Source: DATJLY01 sp035518375
Lineage (GTDB): Bacteria; Pseudomonadota; Alphaproteobacteria; ATCC43930; CGMCC-115725
Assembly: GCA_035518375.1 (NCBI GenBank)
Contig: DATIXQ010000026.1
Location: 1 to 64,000, forward strand
Length of the DNA stretch: 64,000 nucleotides
Reading direction: 5' to 3'
Shown: positions 58,685 to 64,000 of the stretch, piece by piece
Position numbering within the stretch: the first letter of the stretch is position 1
Layout: each line of letters opens with the position of its first letter
The notes under the pieces: model-generated
Told to the model about the DNA's origin: nothing
Databases searched by the model: none
The model's input: only the letters and a program-made list of their open reading frames with translations
Translations under genes and position numbers: made by a program

Positions 58685-59452
58685 GTGGCCGGCACCGACC
58701 GCCGCCGCCACAGGCTCTCGGGCGGCCCTGCCATCGTCCTGGTCGCGCCACAGCTCGGCGAGAACATCGGCACCGCGGCGCGCGCCATGTTCAATTGCGG
58801 CTTGACCGACCTGCGCCTCGTGCGCCCGCGCGACGGCTGGCCGAGCAAAAAGGCCGAGGCCGCGGCGAGCGGCGCCGACATGGTGCTCGAGCGCGCGCGC
58901 CTCTTCGACACGGTCGAGGACGCGATTGCGGGGCTGCGTCGCGTCTACGCCACGACCGCGCGCGACCGCTACATGGTGAAGCGCATCGTCACGCCGCGCG
59001 CGGCGGCGGGCGAGATCCGCGCGTTGATGGCGGCGGGCGAGGCGTGCGGCATCCTTTTCGGGCCGGAGCGCACCGGTCTATTGAACGAGCACATCGCGCT
59101 TGCCGACACGGTGCTGAACGTGCCGCTCAACCCCGCCTTCTCGTCGCTCAACCTGGCGCAGGCCGTGCTTCTCGTCGGCTATGAATGGTTCGCGAGCGCC
59201 GACGACACCCCGCCTTCGCGCCTCGTTACCGGCCATTCGAAGCCGGCGACGAAGGAGCGCCTCATCCGCTTCTTCGAGCATCTCGAGGAGGAGCTCGACC
59301 GCAACGGCTTCATGCGCGACCCGGAAAAGCGCCCCAGCATGGTCCGGAACCTGCGCAACCTCTTCCAGCGCGCGGAATGCACCGAGCAGGAATTAAGGAC
59401 GCTCCACGGCGTCGTCACCTCGTTCGCGGGGCCGCGGCGAAGGAAGGAGTAG
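58685..59452 (+). CDS. trmJ: tRNA (cytidine/uridine-2'-O-)-methyltransferase TrmJ
   Basis: A 255-residue SPOUT-class RNA methyltransferase. Motif 1 IVLVAPQLGENIGTAARAMF near residue 18, then LTDLRLVRPRDGWPSKKAEA, motif 2 GILFGPERTGLLNEHIALAD and motif 3 LNPAFSSLNLAQAVLLVGYE forming the trefoil knot. TrmJ methylates position 32 of several tRNAs. A C-terminal helical extension (RFFEHLEEELDRNGFMRDPE) is usual for the group. The start is GTG at 58685, four bases after cimA's stop, so it is in the same operon. Confidence 0.94.
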   Translation: MAGTDRRRHRLSGGPAIVLVAPQLGENIGTAARAMFNCGLTDLRLVRPRDGWPSKKAEAAASGADMVLERARLFDTVEDAIAGLRRVYATTARDRYMVKRIVTPRAAAGEIRALMAAGEACGILFGPERTGLLNEHIALADTVLNVPLNPAFSSLNLAQAVLLVGYEWFASADDTPPSRLVTGHSKPATKERLIRFFEHLEEELDRNGFMRDPEKRPSMVRNLRNLFQRAECTEQELRTLHGVVTSFAGPRRRKE

Positions 59453-59490
59453 TTCTGCAGCTTGCGCGGGTGAGAAATTTTGGGGGAAAC

Positions 59491-59949
59491 ATGCGGAAGT
59501 TGCTGGCAACTGTCATGACGCTGGTCTGCCTCGCGGGATGCGGCGGCACCAAGCAATTCGTCAAAACCTATCCGGGGCCGGACTTGCCTCCGGAGCAGCT
59601 TGCCTTGGTGAAGCCCGTCGTGGGCGTCGACGTGCTTTCCGTTGACGGCAAGAGCAGCTACGCCGCGCGGACGCAGCTTTCGGTTGGCTATGCGGATGTT
59701 GATATGGCGGTGATGCCGGGCCGGCATAGATTCCTGGTGGCGATGCGGACCGTCAATGCTTACTCGGTTGGCGCGCTGACGATCGAGCTCGACGCCCAGC
59801 CCGGGCACAAATACATCATTACCGGTTCCCCCGACAGCCCGAACCGGTTCAAGCCGATCTTCGAAGACGTTACTGACAAGCCGGATCGCTACTGCGCGCA
59901 GGCCGGTGCGAGAAACTTCACAGGCTGCAGCAACGTCGTATTCAAGTGA
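59491..59949 (+). CDS. hypothetical lipoprotein
   Basis: A 152-residue predicted lipoprotein: MRKLLATVMTLVCLAGCGGT with Cys17 as lipidation site. The mature domain has QLALVKPVVGVDVLSVDGKS, YADVDMAVMPGRHRFLVAMR and IELDAQPGHKYIITGSPDSP, a beta-sandwich-like pattern seen in several envelope lipoproteins that display a G-x-H motif. A Cys pair near the end (RYCAQAGARNFTGCSN) may form a disulfide. TTTGGGGGAAAC precedes the ATG. Function unknown. It breaks the usual trmJ-rpsD proximity together with the next gene. Confidence 0.7.
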   Translation: MRKLLATVMTLVCLAGCGGTKQFVKTYPGPDLPPEQLALVKPVVGVDVLSVDGKSSYAARTQLSVGYADVDMAVMPGRHRFLVAMRTVNAYSVGALTIELDAQPGHKYIITGSPDSPNRFKPIFEDVTDKPDRYCAQAGARNFTGCSNVVFK

Positions 59950-60045
59950 GCCTGAACGGACTTGCGGCAACGGCGAAAGCGCGTGAGTATTTGCGCTTGG
60001 AGGCAATCCGGGCGCCGCCGGCCGGCATGAGAAAGGGACGACTCG

Positions 60046-61188
60046 ATGCTCCCGAAACCCGAATCCGCCTGCTTCGTGATCGCCGACATCTCCGGCTACA
60101 CCACCTTTCTCGCCGGCGTCGAGCTCGACCATGCACACGACATCATCGCCGACGTGATGGACACGGTGGTGAAGTGCCTGCGCCCGCCCTTCAGGCTCGC
60201 CAAGTTCGAGGGTGACGCCGCCTTCTTCTATGCGCTCACCGAGAAGATCGACGGCTCGGTTCTGCAGGACGCCATCGAGTCAGCGTATTTCGCGTTCCGG
60301 AAAAGGCTCCGCACCATCAAACAGGCAACTTCATGCGAGTGCAGCGCCTGCAGGCGGATGCAGCAGCTCGACCTGAAATTCGTGGGCCATCATGGCGAGT
60401 TCATCAAGCACAAGATGGCTGGTCGAGATGAGCTTGCCGGCAGCGACGTCATTCTCGTTCATCGTCTTCTTAAAAATGCGGTAAGCGACAGCCTCGGCGG
60501 CCATGCTTACGCCCTCTATTCCGACCTCTGCGTCCAGGCGATGGGAATCGATCCAATCGCACAAGGTCTCGTCGAGCACCGGGAGTCGATCGACGTCATC
60601 GGCGAAGTGAAGTGCTGGGTGCGCGATCTCGAAGTGGCATGGGCGAAGGAAACCGCGGATCAGAGGGTCGAGGTGACCCGAGACAAGGCGGCAAGCGTGA
60701 TCGAGTTCGATATCGCTGCTCCGCGCCCGATCGTGTGGGAGTATTTTACGCTGCCGAACCTCCGGCCGAAATGGCGGGGCGCCGACGAAGTGCGCGAGAC
60801 CTCGGCCAATGGTCGCCGCGGCGTTGGCACCACCAATCACTGCATGCATGGTCCGCACGCTGTTATCGAAGAGGTGCTCGACTGGCGTCCGTTCGATTAC
60901 GTGACGTTGTCGACGCTGTTGCCCATGCCAGATGCGCCCAAGCTGATGCTCACCTACGCTTTCCTGGAAATGTCGGACAACGGCACGCACGTCGAGATTC
61001 GTGTCGGCAAGCCCAAGCCCAAAGACGTCGCGTTCCTCGAAAAGGTCGGCCCGGAATTCCAGAAGGTCATCACCCAGGAAGTCGCGGTCCTCCGAACCAT
61101 GATCGAAGGACAGAGCGATCCTTCCGAGGAGCCGGCCCTGCCGATTTCGGCGGGCCGCTTTCGGACCCAGCCGGTCCGCGCGCATTGA
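60046..61188 (+). CDS. class III nucleotide cyclase-like (DUF2652) domain fused to SRPBCC domain
   Basis: A 380-residue fusion. Residues 8-190 resemble class III cyclases: CFVIADISGYTTFLAG with Asp14 and FRLAKFEGDAAFFYAL with Asp57 at the two metal positions; R140 in SDVILVHRLLKN fits the transition-state Arg, but the usual Asn before it is replaced. A CxCxxC cluster (C97, C99, C102) sits in an insertion. Residues about 225-350 form an SRPBCC/START-like pocket: EFDIAAPRPIVWEYFTLPNL, RPKWRGADEVRE and YAFLEMSDNGTHVEIRVG. It may bind a nucleotide and a lipid-like ligand; enzymatic cyclase activity is doubtful. Stand-alone gene between a lipoprotein gene and rpsD. Confidence 0.75.
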   Translation: MLPKPESACFVIADISGYTTFLAGVELDHAHDIIADVMDTVVKCLRPPFRLAKFEGDAAFFYALTEKIDGSVLQDAIESAYFAFRKRLRTIKQATSCECSACRRMQQLDLKFVGHHGEFIKHKMAGRDELAGSDVILVHRLLKNAVSDSLGGHAYALYSDLCVQAMGIDPIAQGLVEHRESIDVIGEVKCWVRDLEVAWAKETADQRVEVTRDKAASVIEFDIAAPRPIVWEYFTLPNLRPKWRGADEVRETSANGRRGVGTTNHCMHGPHAVIEEVLDWRPFDYVTLSTLLPMPDAPKLMLTYAFLEMSDNGTHVEIRVGKPKPKDVAFLEKVGPEFQKVITQEVAVLRTMIEGQSDPSEEPALPISAGRFRTQPVRAH

Positions 61189-61209
61189 CCGGCACCACCC
61201 CGGTCCCAA

Positions 61210-61237
61210 TTGACTTCCCGCCCTTCGCCCCTATAGT
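61210..61237 (+). promoter_or_regulatory. sigma-70 promoter of rpsD
   Basis: TTGACT (61210-61215), 16-bp spacer, TATAGT (61232-61237). A start near 61,244 would leave a leader of about 27 nt before the ATG at 61271. Confidence 0.75.
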
Positions 61238-61270
61238 GCGCCGCTTCCACCGCCTATCGACGGACAGGGT

Positions 61271-61891
61271 ATGAGCGTCAACCGCGCAGGGTCGAAGTAC
61301 AAGATCAACCGCCGCCTCGGCGTCAACCTCTGGGGCCGCAGCAAAAGCCCGCTCAACCGCAACCGCGACTACGGCCCCGGCCAGCACGGGCAGCGCCGCA
61401 AGAAGCCGTCGGACTTCGGCACGCAGCTCATGGCGAAGCAGAAGCTCAAGGGCTATTACGGCAATATCGGCGAGCGCCAGTTCCGCAAATACTACGACGA
61501 GGCACGGCGCAGGAAAGGCGATACGGGCGATCACCTTGTGGCCCTCCTGGAGCGCCGGCTCGACTGCGTCGTCTACCGCCTCAAGTTCGCGCCGACGCCG
61601 TTTGCGGCGCGCCAGTTCGTCAATCACGGCCACATCCGCGTCAACGGCCGCCGCGTCACCATCCCCTCATATCTCGTCAAGGACGGCGACGCGATCGAAG
61701 TGCGCGATCGCTCGAAGCAGATGGCCGTGATCCTCGAGGCGTCCAAATCGACCGAGCGCGACGTGCCCGATTACCTCGAGGTCGATCACGACGCGATGAA
61801 GGGCAAGTTCCTGCGCGCGCCCAAGCCCACGGACGTGCCTTATCCGGTGCCGATGAACCCCAGTCTCGTGGTCGAGTTCTACTCGCGCTAA
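61271..61891 (+). CDS. rpsD: 30S ribosomal protein S4
   Basis: A 206-residue primary rRNA-binding protein that nucleates 30S assembly. Text: KYKINRRLGVNLWGRSKSPL, NYGPGQHGQRRKKPSDFG-like start, KQKLKGYYGNIGERQFRKYY and the S4 RNA-binding domain RLDCVVYRLKFAPTPFAARQ, FVNHGHIRVNGRRVTIPSYL. The N-terminus lacks the zinc-binding Cys residues (C- form). Isolated from the alpha operon, as is usual in alphaproteobacteria. Its stop overlaps the stop of the convergent regulator by four bases. Confidence 0.97.
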   Translation: MSVNRAGSKYKINRRLGVNLWGRSKSPLNRNRDYGPGQHGQRRKKPSDFGTQLMAKQKLKGYYGNIGERQFRKYYDEARRRKGDTGDHLVALLERRLDCVVYRLKFAPTPFAARQFVNHGHIRVNGRRVTIPSYLVKDGDAIEVRDRSKQMAVILEASKSTERDVPDYLEVDHDAMKGKFLRAPKPTDVPYPVPMNPSLVVEFYSR

Positions 61892-62583
61892 GGCGCCTCG
61901 AGCGTCGCCCCGAATATTTCGGCGAACCCCGCGCGGCCCTTCTCGGTGATAGTGAGGGCGCGTCCGTCGCGCTGACGCTCGACCCAGTCGAGGTCAAAGG
62001 CGCGCGTCGCAATCGCGGCGCCGACCGCGCCGCCCAGATGCGGTCGCCGCTCGGTCCAATCGAGGCACGGCCGGCAAAAGGCACGCCGCGCGCGCCGCGC
62101 CTCGGCGATCCCGGCGCCGAACTGGTCGAGGAAGCGGACGCCGCGCTCGGTCACCTCGCCGCCATCCTCGCCCAGGACGATATGGCCCTCGCGCATGAGT
62201 GCGTCGGTCAGCGCCACGCCAAGCTTGCCGGCCAAGTGGTCGTAGCAGGTGCGTGCCGCGCGCAGTGCATCGTCGGCGCGCGAGTGCGGGCGATGGCGCG
62301 GAGGACCTGCGGCGGCCACCGCCATGATGCTCTCGAGCATATGGGCGACAGCGGCGTTGGCGAGCCGGTAGTAGCGGTTGCGGCCTTGCTTCATGGCCGT
62401 GACGAGCCGGCCCTCTTCGAGCCGCGCCAGGTGCCCGCTCGCGGTCGGCCCCTTGACGCCGGCGAAGAAGGCGAGCTCACCCGCCGTGCGCGCGCGCCCG
62501 TCAAAAAGCGCCGTCAGCATCGCGGCACGTGCCGGATCGCCGGCGAGTGCCGCCACCGCGGCGAGATCAAGTGTTCCGTGCAT
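61888..62583 (-). CDS. ArsR-type winged helix-turn-helix regulator
   Basis: A 231-residue regulator. The N-terminal wHTH spans about residues 10-80: AALAGDPARAAMLTALFDGR, ARTAGELAFFAGVKGPTASG as recognition helix, and LVTAMKQGRNRYYRLANAAV as wing. The C-terminal half has ARTCYDHLAGKLGVALTDAL, a motif known from ArsR regulators of this larger type, and ARRAFCRPCLDWTERRPHLG with two Cys residues that could sense metal or redox state. It is divergent from an MFS transporter 134 bp away and probably represses it. Confidence 0.88.
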   Translation of the reverse strand: MHGTLDLAAVAALAGDPARAAMLTALFDGRARTAGELAFFAGVKGPTASGHLARLEEGRLVTAMKQGRNRYYRLANAAVAHMLESIMAVAAAGPPRHRPHSRADDALRAARTCYDHLAGKLGVALTDALMREGHIVLGEDGGEVTERGVRFLDQFGAGIAEARRARRAFCRPCLDWTERRPHLGGAVGAAIATRAFDLDWVERQRDGRALTITEKGRAGFAEIFGATLEAP

Positions 62584-62630
62584 GCTCCGAATCTAACGCT
62601 CGTGGCGGGCGTCTGACACCCGGAAACACT

Positions 62631-62644
62631 TCGGTCGGGACCGA
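62631..62644. promoter_or_regulatory. palindrome between the ArsR-type regulator and MFS gene
   Basis: TCGGTC and GACCGA are perfect inverted arms around GG, 48 bp before the regulator start and 74 bp before the transporter start. Candidate operator. Confidence 0.4.
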
Positions 62645-62717
62645 TGTATTCGCGGCGGAAACGGGCGCGGCAAGGGGCCAAGTTGGGGATGGCACAACCC
62701 GCATCCGCGAGGGAACA

Positions 62718-64000
62718 ATGATGGGAATGTCCCCAACCCGCCGCAGCGCGCCTGCAATCTCGGCGCCGCTGATCCTCTTCATCACTTGTCTCGGCTGCTT
62801 CACGGCGCAGATCGACACCTCCGTGGTGACGCTCGCGCTGCGCCGCATGGGCGATGCGCTCGGGATGGGCGTCGCTGGGCTGCAGGCGGTGGTCGATTCC
62901 TACAACGTCGCCTATGCGAGCTTCCTGCTCACGGGTGGCACGCTCGGCGACCTCTATGGGCGCCGGCGCGTGCTGCTCATGGGCTTCGCGCTCTTTGCTT
63001 TGGGCTCGGCCGCGAGCGGAGTGGCGCCAGGGCCGGGTCTCCTCGTCGCCGGCCGCGCCGTGTCCGGGCTCGGCGCCGCGCTTCTGGTGCCGACCTCGCT
63101 CGCGATCCTCGCCGTGGCCTATCCCGAGCCGGCGCGGCGCGGGCGCGCCATCGGCATCTGGGCCGCTTGCAACGGCCTTGCCTTCGCGGTCGGTCCGACG
63201 GTCGGCGGCTGGCTCGTCGACGCCGGCGGCTGGCGCAGCATCTTTCTCGCGATCGTGCCGGTGGGCGCGCTGGGCCTCGCGCTCGCCTGGACGTCGATCC
63301 CGGACTGGCGTGATCTTGGGGGCCGCCGCCTCGATCTTCCGGGCCAGGTGCTCGCGATTTCCGCCCTGGCCGCGCTCACACTCGTTGCGATCGAGGCGCC
63401 GCACTGGGGCTGGCTCGCGCCGGCGACGCTTGCGGCGGCGGCGGTCTTCCTCGTCGCGGGATTCGTCTTTGTCATGGTCGAGCGGCGCACGCCGGGCGCG
63501 ATGGTGCCGCTCGATCTTCTGGCACGGCCGCGCCTTTCGACGTCGATGGCGGTCGCGTTCTGCATGACCTTCGGCATGTATGGCATGCTGTTCCTCATGC
63601 CGCTTTATCTGCAGCTCGCGCGCGGCGACAGCGTATTCGTGGCGGGGGCGGAATTGCTGCCGCTGTCGCTGACCTTCTTCGTCGTGTCGAGCGCGTCAGG
63701 GCCGCTCGCGGCACGCGTCGGCCGTCGCGCGATGATGATGGCCGGCCAGAGCTTCATGGGATTGGGTCTTGTCGGATTGATCCTCGCCGTGCCGGGCAAG
63801 GCGCTTCTGCCGCTCGAGCTGGCCATGACGGTGGTTGGGCTGGGGCTCGGCCTCAACACCGGCCCGGTCATGACGGAAGCCGTGTCGAGCCTCAGCGAGG
63901 TGCGTTCCGGCACCGCTTCGGGCCTCACCAACACGGCGCGCATGGTGGGCGCGACCTTGGGCGTCGCGATCCAGGGGGCCGTATTTGCCGCGCTCGGCGG
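62718..64000 (+). CDS. MFS transporter, DHA2-like (3' end beyond window)
   Basis: The first 427 codons of a drug-efflux-type major facilitator, open to the last base. Helix 1 carries ITCLGCFTAQIDTSVVTLAL with the motif D1-like Asp, then VVDSYNVAYASFLLTGGTLG, motif A GTLGDLYGRRRVLLMG, motif B-like AGRAVSGLGAALLVPTSLAI and motif C GPTVGGWLVDAGGWRSIFLA. The start ATG at 62718 follows GCGAGGGAACA; a second ATG is directly next. The substrate is unknown. It is divergent from an ArsR-type regulator, a common local-control arrangement. Confidence 0.9.
   Translation, partial: MMGMSPTRRSAPAISAPLILFITCLGCFTAQIDTSVVTLALRRMGDALGMGVAGLQAVVDSYNVAYASFLLTGGTLGDLYGRRRVLLMGFALFALGSAASGVAPGPGLLVAGRAVSGLGAALLVPTSLAILAVAYPEPARRGRAIGIWAACNGLAFAVGPTVGGWLVDAGGWRSIFLAIVPVGALGLALAWTSIPDWRDLGGRRLDLPGQVLAISALAALTLVAIEAPHWGWLAPATLAAAAVFLVAGFVFVMVERRTPGAMVPLDLLARPRLSTSMAVAFCMTFGMYGMLFLMPLYLQLARGDSVFVAGAELLPLSLTFFVVSSASGPLAARVGRRAMMMAGQSFMGLGLVGLILAVPGKALLPLELAMTVVGLGLGLNTGPVMTEAVSSLSEVRSGTASGLTNTARMVGATLGVAIQGAVFAALG

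Overview
The window reads as chromosomal DNA of a high-GC alphaproteobacterium, probably a soil or water lineage in or near the Rhodospirillales. Support comes from an NDUFA12-type complex I subunit gene, the order aroQ-accB-accC-aat facing a DUF2155 gene, a long B12-dependent ribonucleotide reductase, a class II DAHP synthase and a PEP-CTERM protein. Coding density is high and no gene-free stretch exceeds 300 bp. The assignment rests on gene content and synteny only.

Layout. 1-6.4 kb: 3' end of clpA, a periplasmic binding protein, a FemAB/GNAT-like protein, a secreted protein and a two-subunit molybdenum hydroxylase. 6.5-11.2 kb: nrdJ with two tandem UUCG-loop terminators, then a VOC protein and a small CXXC protein. 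11.3-17.9 kb: FAH-family hydrolase, NDUFA12, mlaD, a methyltransferase and DUF2155, facing aat-accC-accB-aroQ and a MarR regulator. 18-22.6 kb: tyrosine catabolism (hppD, maiA), a copper P-type ATPase, and groES downstream of a tRNA-Val(CAC). 22.7-26.8 kb: glmU-glmS (UDP-GlcNAc supply) and a PEP-CTERM protein with a near-perfect sigma-54 promoter. 26.8-32.3 kb: drug efflux pump, SGNH hydrolase, Rieske oxygenase, D-aminoacylase.

32,382-34,400 is a complete IS1595-family element with matching terminal inverted repeats and an 8-bp target duplication. Besides the transposase it carries three passenger frames, one with a HEPN-like R-x4-H motif. 34.5-36.3 kb: gor and a cold-shock gene with a long leader. 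36.4-39.3 kb: lipoprotein, amino-acid-type binding protein and MmgE/PrpD. 39.4-44.5 kb is a signalling block: STAS anti-anti-sigma, metallo-beta-lactamase fold protein, CHASE2-PP2C phosphatase, FecR and OmpA envelope proteins, and an RsbW-like kinase. It looks like a partner-switching pathway wired to an envelope sensor, with no sigma factor visible.

44.4-53.9 kb: MFS transporter, small protein, LpxR-like lipid A deacylase, GMC oxidoreductase, class II DAHP synthase, nicotinate phosphoribosyltransferase family protein, LLM flavin oxygenase, and ligAB behind an FNR/FixK-like palindrome. 53.9-64 kb: nadE (start region inside a hairpin), cysS, cimA, trmJ, a lipoprotein, a cyclase-like/SRPBCC fusion, rpsD, and an ArsR-type regulator divergent from an MFS transporter cut by the window end.

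The observations that most deserve follow-up are the signalling block, the tRNA-Val/groES transcript without groEL, the sigma-54 site at the PEP-CTERM gene, the FNR-like box at an oxygen-using dioxygenase, the nadE start hairpin and the IS passenger genes.
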